A DNA stretch of 23,643 bases from Neisseriaceae bacterium (lineage in GTDB: Bacteria; Pseudomonadota; Gammaproteobacteria; Burkholderiales; Neisseriaceae): assembly GCA_030146285.1 (NCBI GenBank), contig JASLBZ010000048.1, forward strand, positions 1 through 23,643, given 5' to 3'. Numbering within the stretch: position 1 is the first letter of the stretch; each line of letters begins with the position of its first letter. The notes below the pieces were generated by a model that was not told where the DNA came from, did no database searches, and saw nothing but the letters and a program-made list of their open reading frames with translations. Both the position numbers and the translations under genes were made by a program. Shown piece by piece: positions 1 to 7,905 of the stretch.

Positions 1-54
1 AACCTACGAATGCTGGAATCAAAATCCAGTGCCTTACCACTTGGCGACACCCCA
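1..54 (-). tRNA. tRNA-Gln (anticodon UUG), 3' part outside the window
   Basis: Read on the minus strand, the first 7 bases TGGGGTG (5' acceptor arm, starting at 54) are followed by a D-arm with AAGTGGTAAGG. The anticodon stem is CTGGA/TCCAG around loop TTTTGAT, so the anticodon is TTG (UUG), which reads glutamine CAA. A variable region and the start of the T arm (GTAGGTT) follow before the window ends at base 1. About 20 bases (rest of the T arm, 3' acceptor arm and CCA) are missing. The gene begins only four bases after the ispE stop, so it is probably co-transcribed with ispE and released by RNase P. The anticodon identity is read directly from the sequence. Confidence 0.93.
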
Positions 55-58
55 ATTT

Positions 59-946
59 TTATATCATTTCAAGTACTGGTTGAGTATCTAAACCTTTAAC
101 CAAGTATGCTTCAAATGACTTTGAAACTGTCTCATAAACTAGCTGAGCGTCGCATTCTAAATCAAAGTTGAGAAAGATGCAAGCCCCAGATCCAGTCATT
201 ATTGAATTTCCAAATTTGGACAACTCTGCTAATGCTGCTTTTACTTCTGGGTACTCAGCGCAAACAACCTCTTGCATATCGTTGCGTTGTGGTTGTGTTG
301 TTTCGAGAGCACGCATTATGCAAGGTTTAGAATTTCGTGTCAACAGTTTATTTGAAAATATTTTAGAAGTGGTTACATGGACATCAGGCTTGATCACGAC
401 ATACCATTGATTTTGTAAAGAAACTGGTGTCAAAATCTCACCAATTCCCGATGCAAAAGAATTTTTTCCATACACAAAAAACGGCACGTCCGCACCCAAA
501 GTCACAGCCAGCTGAATCAAATCTTCAGTATTCAGTTGCAAATTCCACCATTGATTTAAGACCAAAAGCACTGTAGCAGCATCTGAACTGCCACCGCCTA
601 AGCCGCCACCCATCGGAATTTTTTTATCAACCCAAATATCAACACCCTGTTTTTGACCTTCAGGCTGCCTATCTTGTAATAGTTTTGCTGCCCTAAAACT
701 TAAATCTTGCTCAGCAAGAACACCCTCAATCAAAGTATGCAACACAATTTGACTGTCATCTCTTAACCTAAAGTACAAAGTATCGTGCAACCCAATGTAT
801 CGAAAAACAGTTTCTAACAAGTGATAACCATCTTCTCGTTGCCCAACGATATGCAGCATTAAATTCAACTTGGCTGGCGCAGGAAAAGCACAAGCATCAT
901 CTGGGATGCCATATTGCTTGCGAAATAATGCACTGTCTTGCCACAT
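59..946 (-). CDS. ispE: 4-diphosphocytidyl-2-C-methyl-D-erythritol kinase (IspE)
   Basis: IspE is the GHMP-family kinase that uses ATP to phosphorylate CDP-ME in the MEP pathway, supplying isoprenoid precursors in the cytoplasm. The 295-residue product has K26 in PAKLNL, the glycine-rich ATP loop GLGGGSSDAA at residues 115-124, and D153 in GADVPFF, which together with the Lys fit the family's catalytic pair. An in-frame extension runs upstream to 1000 inside lolB. I prefer the ATG at 946 because it lies one base after the lolB stop and is preceded by a purine-rich GAGAGGG. It is the last protein gene of the TPR-lolB-ispE run and is followed four bases later by tRNA-Gln. The lolB-ispE pairing is widely conserved in beta- and gammaproteobacteria. 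Confidence 0.96.
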   Translation of the reverse strand: MWQDSALFRKQYGIPDDACAFPAPAKLNLMLHIVGQREDGYHLLETVFRYIGLHDTLYFRLRDDSQIVLHTLIEGVLAEQDLSFRAAKLLQDRQPEGQKQGVDIWVDKKIPMGGGLGGGSSDAATVLLVLNQWWNLQLNTEDLIQLAVTLGADVPFFVYGKNSFASGIGEILTPVSLQNQWYVVIKPDVHVTTSKIFSNKLLTRNSKPCIMRALETTQPQRNDMQEVVCAEYPEVKAALAELSKFGNSIMTGSGACIFLNFDLECDAQLVYETVSKSFEAYLVKGLDTQPVLEMI

Positions 947-947
947 A

Positions 948-1541
948 CTAACCCTCTCTTGCTTCACACTTCTTGATTTGCAAATTGTCAGCTGCCACAA
1001 AATGACTGAACACCAAGCGAATGCTTAATTCATCGTTACTTAAACTCAACTCTTTAGGTGTAATGCCATCGGCTGCCATTTGGCGGCGAATGTTCCAGCC
1101 CGATTGATTCAAGCTGCCATCTGGCAACAATTGGTATGCTTCTGTATCAACCCACTTTCCCATTAACCATTTGTCCAAATGTGACAATGGCACAGGAAAG
1201 CCCATTAACTGCTCACTGAGCTCTTCTGCACTGTTAGCCGCATAACGCTCACCATTGGCTGCAATGGCAATCACACCAGCAGTATCTTGACACAACTCCC
1301 CAACAGTATTGCCAAGAGGTGTGCTCACGCTAATGGTTTGTACGCTGGCTTGACTGGACCAATCAAAATTGGCGTAAGAGCCTTTGTCTTTCACTTTCAC
1401 TGCCAAGCGCCCATCGGCATCAAAGTAATATGGCGTATTGTCACTTTGTTGCCAAGCGTCACGGCTCATCCATGTGCCCGTTGTACAGGCCGATAACAAA
1501 GTTGCCAGCAACAACGTGCTGGCCAAATGTTTCAATTTCAT
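948..1541 (-). CDS. lolB: Outer-membrane lipoprotein insertion protein LolB
   Basis: LolB is an outer-membrane-anchored receptor that takes lipoproteins from periplasmic LolA and inserts them into the outer membrane. The 197-residue product begins with a short basic and hydrophobic signal ending in the lipobox LLSAC, so C19 would be the lipidated residue. Family motifs are visible: GRLAV near residue 45, an F-W-S strand followed by STPLGNTVGEL, and GFPVPLSHLDKWLMG, the conserved region near the middle of LolB. The start at 1541 is preceded by AAGG. The upstream TPR gene ends 24 bases away and ispE starts one base after this stop, so the three are probably one operon. Confidence 0.94.
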   Translation of the reverse strand: MKLKHLASTLLLATLLSACTTGTWMSRDAWQQSDNTPYYFDADGRLAVKVKDKGSYANFDWSSQASVQTISVSTPLGNTVGELCQDTAGVIAIAANGERYAANSAEELSEQLMGFPVPLSHLDKWLMGKWVDTEAYQLLPDGSLNQSGWNIRRQMAADGITPKELSLSNDELSIRLVFSHFVAADNLQIKKCEAREG

Positions 1542-1565
1542 TGTTAACCTTAATTGTTTGTCTTT

Positions 1566-3524
1566 TTATCTTTGAGTCTTGTTGTCTTGAGGCACTTGAA
1601 CTTCGACTTCAGTAGGCACGGTGGTTTTCTCTGGCACCACACCAAATCGGTGCATTGTCTTCTCTAACAAGGTTTTCTTGGCACGCTTGCTGCTAAAAGG
1701 CGACACCTCAGTTTGTGCCAAGCCTTTTTGCCAAACATCTATTGCTTGTCTGTGCTGCCCCATTTGCCAATAAACCTCACCCAAATGCGCTGCCACATCA
1801 TCATTCGGCATCGCAGCATAGGCTTGCTCTAAATAATACCGCGCTTTAACCAAATTATTTGTCTTGTAATAAGCCCAACCCAAGCTATCCAATACATGCG
1901 GAGCATCTGGCAGCTTTGCATGGGCTTGCTCGATCAATTGGAAACCTTCATCCACCGTATCACGCTCATCTAACAAGGTATAGCCTAAAGCATTCATGCC
2001 CTCTGGGTCACCTGGCTTCATCTGCAAATATTGACGCATGTCCACCACTGCTGAATCATGTAAATCCATTACATCCGATTTGTACAAAGCTCTTTGGTAA
2101 TAGGCTTGTGCTAATAAATCGGAATCCGTTTTGGGGTCTTTTGCCATTTTATCAATCAAGGCATTAAAACCAGCCAAAGTATCTTTGGCATTTTCACGCG
2201 TTGCCAAGTCAACAAAAGTCAATTGTAAGTAATCAACCACGCCAAAAATACTGCCCGTGCTTGGGTCTAATTTAGAAGCAGCCTGTAAGTGTGTTCTCAA
2301 ATCTTTCCAATTGCCTTTGTCCACCGCAGCAGAAGCCAACAACATGTTTTTATCGAATGCAAATCGTGGTGATGTAATGCGCTCAGCCCAAAAACCACCT
2401 TTTTGGGCATTGTTATCCCGAAAAGCGAATACCGACATCATAATGGCAGCACGGCTCTTTTGATCGGCATTGCCCAAACCATAGGCACGCTCATAAAAAC
2501 CATCGACAAGAGCCTGTGGCTCTTTGCGTTGTTTGGCCAAAAATCCAGCTTGAATCAATAAATCGGCATTAGGATTATTGGCCAAACTTTTGGTAATCAA
2601 CTCATAGGCTTTTTCATTGTCTTTGCGCTTAAGATACACTTCAATCTCAACAATCTGCCACATATTTGAGAGCTTATCGCTGGGCGTTGATTTGAAAAAA
2701 TCTACCAACACATCCGGTTGCTTTTGCGCTAACAAGGTTAATGCCAACTGAGTCGCCGGGCGAATATCCGTGTCTGCCGCCGCGAGGCGCTTTAAGGCAT
2801 TGATGCCATTTCGCCTATTGCCATCGGCAGATGAATACAAAACATCGGCAATGGCAGCTTCTGGTAAATCAGGGTATTTCAATGCTTGTTGGTGTACTGT
2901 TTTATTGCCCAAATGCACCACATCTGGGTTTTCCAAGCTTAACTGTGCCACTTGCAAAAACATACGTCGCACTTGAAATTCGGTGGCATTTTCCAACAAT
3001 GAGCCCAATGGAGGAAAGATATTGTCTGTTTTGCCCACACGAACATCACGCTCCCACAGCATTTGTTTTTGCGATGCTGAAGGTATTGGTTCAAACTTTG
3101 CCCATTCTTCTAGCGCTTGATTGGCCAAATCAAACGCCTTATTCTCCAATGCGATGTCCACTGCTCGCTCGGCAATATCAGGCGATTGGCTGCGTGCTAA
3201 CAACACTTGATAAGACAGCATGGCAGGCAATGTATCGCCTTGCTCATAAGCCATTTCACTCATGAGCAAACCAAAAACATTGTCCGCACGTTGCGACACC
3301 ACTTGTAATCGCATCACTTCAGCCGCATCTTCTTGTTCTTGGGCGCTAAGCTCTGAACCTTTTTTGACAATTGGTTTTTTTAAGACAACGCGCGGTTCAT
3401 TGTGAATGGTTGCCTCAGTGTTGTTTTCACTGTGCGCTTCAGTTTGCGCAAAAGCAGTGTAAGAAGTTGAAAACAAAGCCATTGAAATAATTGTTTGAGC
3501 AAATAAACGTTTGAATGGTGGCAT
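1566..3524 (-). CDS. Exported tetratricopeptide-repeat protein, LolB-neighbour family
   Basis: This 652-residue protein has an N-terminal signal peptide (basic start, hydrophobic core, likely cut after AFA near residue 26), so it should be periplasmic or outer-membrane associated. The body is alpha-helical. Recognisable TPR units lie in the last 200 residues, for example around NALGYTLLDE, LDSLGWAYYKTNN and HLGEVYWQMGQ, spaced about 34 residues apart. The middle is diverged TPR-like helix pairs. Genes of this type (PA4667-like) commonly stand directly before lolB-ispE in proteobacteria. A scaffold role in outer-membrane assembly is plausible but is inference. The ATG at 3524 has no strong ribosome site, and a later Met at 3482 would cut the signal peptide short. 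Confidence 0.85.
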   Translation of the reverse strand: MPPFKRLFAQTIISMALFSTSYTAFAQTEAHSENNTEATIHNEPRVVLKKPIVKKGSELSAQEQEDAAEVMRLQVVSQRADNVFGLLMSEMAYEQGDTLPAMLSYQVLLARSQSPDIAERAVDIALENKAFDLANQALEEWAKFEPIPSASQKQMLWERDVRVGKTDNIFPPLGSLLENATEFQVRRMFLQVAQLSLENPDVVHLGNKTVHQQALKYPDLPEAAIADVLYSSADGNRRNGINALKRLAAADTDIRPATQLALTLLAQKQPDVLVDFFKSTPSDKLSNMWQIVEIEVYLKRKDNEKAYELITKSLANNPNADLLIQAGFLAKQRKEPQALVDGFYERAYGLGNADQKSRAAIMMSVFAFRDNNAQKGGFWAERITSPRFAFDKNMLLASAAVDKGNWKDLRTHLQAASKLDPSTGSIFGVVDYLQLTFVDLATRENAKDTLAGFNALIDKMAKDPKTDSDLLAQAYYQRALYKSDVMDLHDSAVVDMRQYLQMKPGDPEGMNALGYTLLDERDTVDEGFQLIEQAHAKLPDAPHVLDSLGWAYYKTNNLVKARYYLEQAYAAMPNDDVAAHLGEVYWQMGQHRQAIDVWQKGLAQTEVSPFSSKRAKKTLLEKTMHRFGVVPEKTTVPTEVEVQVPQDNKTQR

Positions 3525-3723
3525 CAGATAAGCATTCTTTGTTATGTTTGAATAAGTTCACTTTACCACAATCACAGTATTTTTTGATAAGTAGGATCGT
3601 GCAAAAAACACTTTGTCATGTGTAGGCGCATTCTGACAAATGAAGTAGACTCAATCTTGCTGCTGTTTGTTTTTTGCTTTTTATTAAATGTTTTTTATTT
3701 ATTGATATTGGCCCCGTTAACCT
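3525..3723. promoter_or_regulatory. Divergent intergenic region, TPR operon / mutM
   Basis: These 199 bases lie between two genes that point away from each other (TPR-lolB-ispE to the left, mutM to the right), so both promoters should be here. The stretch is very AT-rich with T-tracts at about 3668-3702. I could not assign convincing -35/-10 pairs for either direction, and no clear operator palindrome was seen. Confidence 0.4.
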
Positions 3724-4545
3724 ATGCCTGAATTACCTGAAGTTGAAACCACCAAAAATGGCATTACGCCGCACATTTTGAACAAAACAATCAGCTCTGT
3801 GCTGGTGCACCAATCCAAATTGCGCTGGCGCATTCCCGACGATTTGTCTGAAAAATTAAGCTCATTAACAGTGCTTAAAATTGAACGGCGTGCCAAATAC
3901 CTCTTAATAGAATTTACCACAGGAACCTTAATCATTCATCTAGGCATGTCAGGAAGCTTACGGGTTTATCTACCCGATGAGGCAACTGATGCAAAAAAAC
4001 ATGACCATGTAGAATGGTATTTTTCTGATGGAACAGTAATGCGTTACCATGATCCACGTCGCTTTGGTGCTGTTTTGTGGTTTGAAGGTGCGATAGAATT
4101 TCATCCACTACTAGAAAAACTAGGTCCAGAACCACTATCAGAAGCATTTACCGCTTCGTATCTGTTTGAAAAACTACAAAAACAAAAGCGCATGCTTAAA
4201 ATGGCGATTATGGACAATGCTGTTGTGGTCGGTGTTGGTAATATTTACGCCAACGAATCCTTATTTGCCAGTAATTTATTACCCACTCGCCCAGCCAATC
4301 AAATAACGCTTGAAGAGTGCACTCGACTCGTTGGTAATATTAAAAACATTTTACAAGCTGCCATTGCCGCAGGCGGCAGTACTTTACGAGACTTTGTGAA
4401 CAGCGATGGTACCAGTGGCTATTTTCAACAAAGCTACCATGTTTACGGTCGCCAAGGCATGTTGTGCCACGTCTGCCAAGACACCATTGCCAATCAAAAA
4501 ATTGGACAACGTGCGAGCTTTTATTGCCCAACTTGCCAACACTGA
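3724..4545 (+). CDS. mutM: Formamidopyrimidine-DNA glycosylase (MutM/Fpg)
   Basis: Fpg removes 8-oxoguanine and ring-opened purines from DNA and cuts the abasic site (beta,delta-lyase), acting against oxidative damage. The 273-residue protein has the hallmark N-terminus MPELPEVET, where P2 is the Schiff-base nucleophile after Met removal and E3 is the acid. It has the DNA-binding lysine K58 in ERRAKYL. The C-terminal zinc finger is C-x2-C-x16-C-x2-C with the conserved Arg in GQRASFYC. The start is fixed by the catalytic proline. An acyltransferase gene follows after 15 bases, so they are probably co-transcribed. Length and motifs are complete. Confidence 0.97.
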   Translation: MPELPEVETTKNGITPHILNKTISSVLVHQSKLRWRIPDDLSEKLSSLTVLKIERRAKYLLIEFTTGTLIIHLGMSGSLRVYLPDEATDAKKHDHVEWYFSDGTVMRYHDPRRFGAVLWFEGAIEFHPLLEKLGPEPLSEAFTASYLFEKLQKQKRMLKMAIMDNAVVVGVGNIYANESLFASNLLPTRPANQITLEECTRLVGNIKNILQAAIAAGGSTLRDFVNSDGTSGYFQQSYHVYGRQGMLCHVCQDTIANQKIGQRASFYCPTCQH

Positions 4546-4560
4546 ATAATATAGAAACAC

Positions 4561-5361
4561 ATGGAAAAAATGCAAAACCACGCCCACTTGATAAACACCA
4601 AGAAAGTCAGCTTATTGACTCGCTGCAAACGATCGTGGCTTTTATTATGCTGGCTTTGCCAACAACTGCGAATTTTTGGCAAAAAATATGATCGTGATAA
4701 CAACCCCAATAAACGCATCAAACAAAAACAAGCCGCTGATGCCATTTTAAAAGCATTGAATATCCAAGTACAGGTTCACGGTTTAGAACATTTTGCCAAA
4801 CAAAAAAGCTTAATCGTTTCTAACCACGCTTCTTGGATGGATGTCTTTGTTTTACTTTCGATTAGCCCCATGAGTTTTATTGCCAAACAAGAGATCAGCA
4901 AATGGCCACTGATTGGTCGCATTGTTCGCAATGGTGGAACAGTCTTTATTAACCGCAACAACCGCAAAGATTCAGCCAAAATCAATCACATTATTACTGA
5001 GCATCTGCAGCAAAATGCTGCGGTGGCATTTTTTCCTGAAGCAGGCATTGCTGATGGCAAAAACATTCAACCTTTTAAGGCTGCCTTATTTCAGTCTGCC
5101 TTAGACAGTGATGCACTCACCCAGCCGGTGACCATTAATTATATGAATCAAGACAACAGCCATAATGATGCTGCCATTTATGATGATTCTGTCAATTTAC
5201 TGCAATCGTTGTGGCGCGTCATTAGTACCGATGGCATGCTGATTCAAATCTACATCAGCAAACCACTTGTCAGTAAAAACTATGCCAGTCGCTTTGAATT
5301 AAAAGATGCTGCACAAGCTGCCATTGCATCACATTTCATCGCTCGCTCGTTTCAGAAGTAA
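4561..5361 (+). CDS. Lysophospholipid acyltransferase (PlsC-like), altered motif III
   Basis: This is a 266-residue membrane-bound acyltransferase of the 1-acyl-sn-glycerol-3-phosphate acyltransferase family, which makes phosphatidic acid from lysophosphatidic acid. A hydrophobic stretch (about residues 24-40) follows a basic N-terminus. Block I is NHASWMD, giving the catalytic H89-x4-D94. Block II is GTVFINRNNRKD (about 126-137). Block III reads FFPEAGIADG, with E160 kept but FPEA where FPEG is usual. PFKAALFQSA after it is typical. Neisseriaceae carry more than one such enzyme (NlaA/NlaB type), so I do not assign a gene symbol. The start at 4561 has a weak ribosome site, and Met4 is an alternative. 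mutM ends 15 bases upstream. Confidence 0.88.
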   Translation: MEKMQNHAHLINTKKVSLLTRCKRSWLLLCWLCQQLRIFGKKYDRDNNPNKRIKQKQAADAILKALNIQVQVHGLEHFAKQKSLIVSNHASWMDVFVLLSISPMSFIAKQEISKWPLIGRIVRNGGTVFINRNNRKDSAKINHIITEHLQQNAAVAFFPEAGIADGKNIQPFKAALFQSALDSDALTQPVTINYMNQDNSHNDAAIYDDSVNLLQSLWRVISTDGMLIQIYISKPLVSKNYASRFELKDAAQAAIASHFIARSFQK

Positions 5362-5527
5362 CGTATTTTTTTGATGGTATCGGTGGTTTTATCCATAAAA
5401 ATAAACTATGGTAACGATACAAACAAGCAACCACTTAAGTTCGCTGACTGTGCCATAATATCAACAGTTAAGCATTTTTATATTTGTGTATTTTTTTGTC
5501 AGATAAACGTGATCAAAGGAGCTGTAT

Positions 5528-6259
5528 ATGTTAGCAAACAAAGAAGGTCAAAACGTTCCATGTTGTACATTCCCTGTTCGCGAAGGCGACGCTTGGGCAA
5601 CCTTGTGTACGGATGACTTATTCAAAAACAAAACTGTGGTGGTATTCTCATTGCCAGGCGCATTCACACCAACATGCTCATCTAGCCATTTACCTCGTTA
5701 CAATGAGTTGGCAAAAGAATTTAAAAAACATGGTGTTGATGACATCTTATGTGTGTCTGTGAATGACACTTTTGTGATGAATGCTTGGAAAGAATCACAA
5801 GAAGCTGACAACATTACCTTTATTCCTGATGGCAATACCACTTTTACTGATGGCATGGGTATGTTGGTAGACAAAGGTGGCATTGGTTTTGGTAAACGTT
5901 CATGGCGCTATTCTATGCTGGTTAAAGATGGCAAAGTTGTTAAAATGTTTATCGAACCAGAAAAAGATGGCGACCCATTTGAAGTATCAGATGCCGACAC
6001 CATGATGCGTTACTTAGACCCTGAATTCAAAGATGCACCATCAGTGGCTTTGTTCACCAAACCTGGTTGCAAATTCTGTGCAAAAGCCAAAGAATTACTA
6101 ACCGCCAAAGGCTTGGCTTTTGAAGAAATCGTTTTGGGCCATGATGCCAGTACCGTTGCGGTGCGCGCCATCACCAACAAAACATCAGCACCACAAGTGT
6201 TCATCGGTGGCGAATACATCGGTGGCAGCGAAGAACTAGAAGCATATTTGAATAAATAA
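5528..6259 (+). CDS. Hybrid peroxiredoxin 5-glutaredoxin (Prx-Grx)
   Basis: This is a natural fusion of a thiol peroxidase and its reductant. It reduces H2O2 and organic peroxides, and the glutaredoxin part recycles it with glutathione. The 243-residue protein has an N-terminal Prx5 domain (about 1-165) with peroxidatic C50 in PGAFTPTC, and a C-terminal Grx domain (about 170-243) with redox pair C181-K-F-C184 and a SAPQVFIGGEYIGG glutathione-binding segment. Hybrids of this build are known from Haemophilus and Neisseria. The start at 5528 is well placed after AAAGGAG. The upstream 166 bases contain its promoter, but I found no convincing OxyR box. A terminator follows at once, then the lpd-like gene. 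Confidence 0.95.
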   Translation: MLANKEGQNVPCCTFPVREGDAWATLCTDDLFKNKTVVVFSLPGAFTPTCSSSHLPRYNELAKEFKKHGVDDILCVSVNDTFVMNAWKESQEADNITFIPDGNTTFTDGMGMLVDKGGIGFGKRSWRYSMLVKDGKVVKMFIEPEKDGDPFEVSDADTMMRYLDPEFKDAPSVALFTKPGCKFCAKAKELLTAKGLAFEEIVLGHDASTVAVRAITNKTSAPQVFIGGEYIGGSEELEAYLNK

Positions 6260-6272
6260 TATCTTTGGTTAT

Positions 6273-6298
6273 AGGCTGCCTGTATCAGGCAGCCTTTT
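6273..6298 (+). terminator. Intrinsic terminator of prx-grx, built on an uptake-sequence-like core
   Basis: A perfect 10-bp stem, AGGCTGCCTG against CAGGCAGCCT with a 3-base loop, is followed by TTTT. On the minus strand it reads AGGCTGCCTGAT, 11 of 12 bases of the perfect 12-mer found at 16198. The inverted DUS-like terminator is a Neisseriaceae habit. Confidence 0.85.
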
Positions 6299-6308
6299 CT
6301 TTAGCCAG

Positions 6309-6356
6309 AATATTGAGCTAATCAAACAATAACTGTTGTTTGAATAGCTCAATATT
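6309..6356 (+). promoter_or_regulatory. Long hairpin upstream of the lpd-like gene
   Basis: AATATTGAGCTA (6309-6320) pairs perfectly with TAGCTCAATATT (6345-6356). After one A-A mismatch the stem continues for eight more pairs (TCAAACAA against TTGTTTGA) with a G-T wobble and loop AACT. The stem of about 21 bp ends 30 bases before the ATG at 6387 and is followed by TTTG only, so it is not a classic terminator. It sits just after the prx-grx terminator. It could be an operator, an mRNA-stabilising leader or a small mobile repeat; the sequence alone does not decide. Confidence 0.6.
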
Positions 6357-6386
6357 TTGTGCCCCCATTTATTTCAGGAGTAGCTC

Positions 6387-7787
6387 ATGCAAAAAATTCA
6401 AGCAGATGTGGTGATTATTGGTGGTGGTAGCGCAGGTATGGGAGCTTATCGTACTGCTCGCCAAAGCACCGACAGCGTGTATCTTATTGAGGATCACCAT
6501 TTCGGAACAACTTGTGCACGAGTTGGTTGCATGCCTTCAAAACTATTGATTGCAGCAGCAGAAGCCAAACACCATGCCGAGCACACCGCTCAATTTGGCG
6601 TGCACATTGATGGCACTATTCGTGTGGATGGCAAAGAAGTCATGCGCCGCGTTAAATCAGAACGTGACCGCTTTGTGGGCTTTGTTTTAGAGGATGTGGA
6701 AGCATTCACCAACAAAATTTTGGGGCGCGCACAATTCATTGACTCTCATACCATCCAAGTCGATGAGCATACCTTAATCACAGCCAAGCGCATCGTGATT
6801 GCCACTGGCTCTCGACCACAAATCTTGCCCGAATGGGAAGCATTGGGCGACAAATTAATCGTAAACGATGACGTTTTCGAGTGGGATACTTTGCCCAAAA
6901 GTGTTGCCGTGTATGGCACAGGCGTGATTGGATTGGAGCTGGGTCAAGCATTAAGCCGTTTGGGCGTTGAGGTTCACTTTTTTGCTCGTTCAGGCTCAAT
7001 TGGTGGTATCACCGACCCTGTTATTTTGGCCAAAGCCACGCAAATCATGAATGATGAATTAACTTTGCATTTACACAGCAAGATTAAAACCAGCATCAGT
7101 GATAATGGCAATGTACACATCATTTACCAAGAGCAAAATGGCCCAGAAAAATTACTTGAGGTTGACTATTTTTTAGCAGCAGCCGGCCGTTTGCCCAATG
7201 TGGACAATTTGAATCTGGCCGCATTGGATTTCAAAACCGATGCTCGTGGTGTACCGATTGCCAACCCCAAGACCATGCAAACCAGCATTGAACATATCTT
7301 CATTGCAGGGGATGCGTCTAATCAATTGACGCTATTGCACGATGCTTCCGATCAAGGTCGTATCGCAGGTACCAATGCGGGTACTTATCCCATTTTGCAT
7401 GACGGCTTGCGCCGCAGCTTAATCAGCGTGGTCTTTACCGATCCACAAATTGCTTGCGTTGGTGCACGTTTTAAAGATTTGGTGGCAGAATATGACGAAG
7501 AAAGCAATATTCGCATTGGTGAGGTATCATTCCACAACCAAGGTCGCTCACGCGTAATGGGTGTGAACAAAGGCATGATGCGTGTCTATGCCGATCCCAA
7601 AACCAAACGTTTTTTGGGCGCCGAAATCTTTGGTCCAGCAGCTGAACATTTGGCCCATTTATTGGCTTGGTCACACCAGCAAAAAATGACCATTCCTGAA
7701 ATGCTGGACATGCCATTTTATCATCCAGTCATCGAAGAAGGTTTGCGTACAGCGTTACGAGATGTGAATGCAAAGCTGAACGATTAA
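6387..7787 (+). CDS. FAD-dependent disulfide oxidoreductase, dihydrolipoamide dehydrogenase-like
   Basis: This 466-residue member of the class I pyridine-nucleotide disulfide oxidoreductases shows all the parts: an FAD-binding GGGSAG near residue 12, redox disulfide C43-ARVG-C48, NAD(P)-binding GTGVIGLELG, a second FAD motif IFIAGDAS, and the C-terminal active-site H446 with E451 (HPVIEE). The redox motif CARVGCMPSK differs from the CLNVGCIPSK of the lipoamide dehydrogenases of 2-oxoacid complexes, and no E1/E2 genes are nearby. A separate role is therefore likely, perhaps supplying electrons in thiol defence next to Prx-Grx (inference). The start at 6387 follows CAGGAG. It is widely annotated lpdA in Neisseria. 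Confidence 0.88.
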   Translation: MQKIQADVVIIGGGSAGMGAYRTARQSTDSVYLIEDHHFGTTCARVGCMPSKLLIAAAEAKHHAEHTAQFGVHIDGTIRVDGKEVMRRVKSERDRFVGFVLEDVEAFTNKILGRAQFIDSHTIQVDEHTLITAKRIVIATGSRPQILPEWEALGDKLIVNDDVFEWDTLPKSVAVYGTGVIGLELGQALSRLGVEVHFFARSGSIGGITDPVILAKATQIMNDELTLHLHSKIKTSISDNGNVHIIYQEQNGPEKLLEVDYFLAAAGRLPNVDNLNLAALDFKTDARGVPIANPKTMQTSIEHIFIAGDASNQLTLLHDASDQGRIAGTNAGTYPILHDGLRRSLISVVFTDPQIACVGARFKDLVAEYDEESNIRIGEVSFHNQGRSRVMGVNKGMMRVYADPKTKRFLGAEIFGPAAEHLAHLLAWSHQQKMTIPEMLDMPFYHPVIEEGLRTALRDVNAKLND

Positions 7788-7807
7788 ATTCATGATCAAA
7801 CCAAAAC

Positions 7808-7849
7808 ACAGCCAATTCTCCTGGTTTATTCCCATGGTCAATTGGCTGT
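7808..7849. terminator. Inverted repeat after the lpd-like gene, possible weak terminator
   Basis: ACAGCCAATT (7808-7817) and AATTGGCTGT (7840-7849) form a perfect 10-bp stem around a 22-base loop, 20 bases after the lpd-like stop. There is no T-tract, so termination would be weak or factor-dependent. The right arm overlaps the putative promoter of the M48 gene. Confidence 0.4.
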
Positions 7850-7864
7850 TCTGTGTGCTATAAA
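7835..7864 (+). promoter_or_regulatory. Putative extended -10 promoter of the M48 protease gene
   Basis: TGGTCA (7835-7840) is 18 bases upstream of TATAAA (7859-7864), which is preceded by TGC, forming an extended -10. The start codon at 7906 would then have a leader of about 35 bases carrying AAGGA. Assigned by consensus only. Confidence 0.45.
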
Positions 7865-7905
7865 TATGCCCGAATACCATTAAAAAAATCAAAATAAGGA
7901 TTGTC

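Noticed and set aside
2831..3265. 144-codon open frame opposite the TPR gene
   Set aside because: It lies wholly antisense to a convincing exported TPR protein and has no ribosome site or motif, so it is a shadow frame.
5362..5527. OxyR operator or structured leader upstream of prx-grx
   Set aside because: I looked for the ATAG/CTAT spaced pattern and did not find it. A nested GTATCG/CGATAC and CCATA/TATGG repeat (5377-5420) exists but has unequal side loops and is weak.
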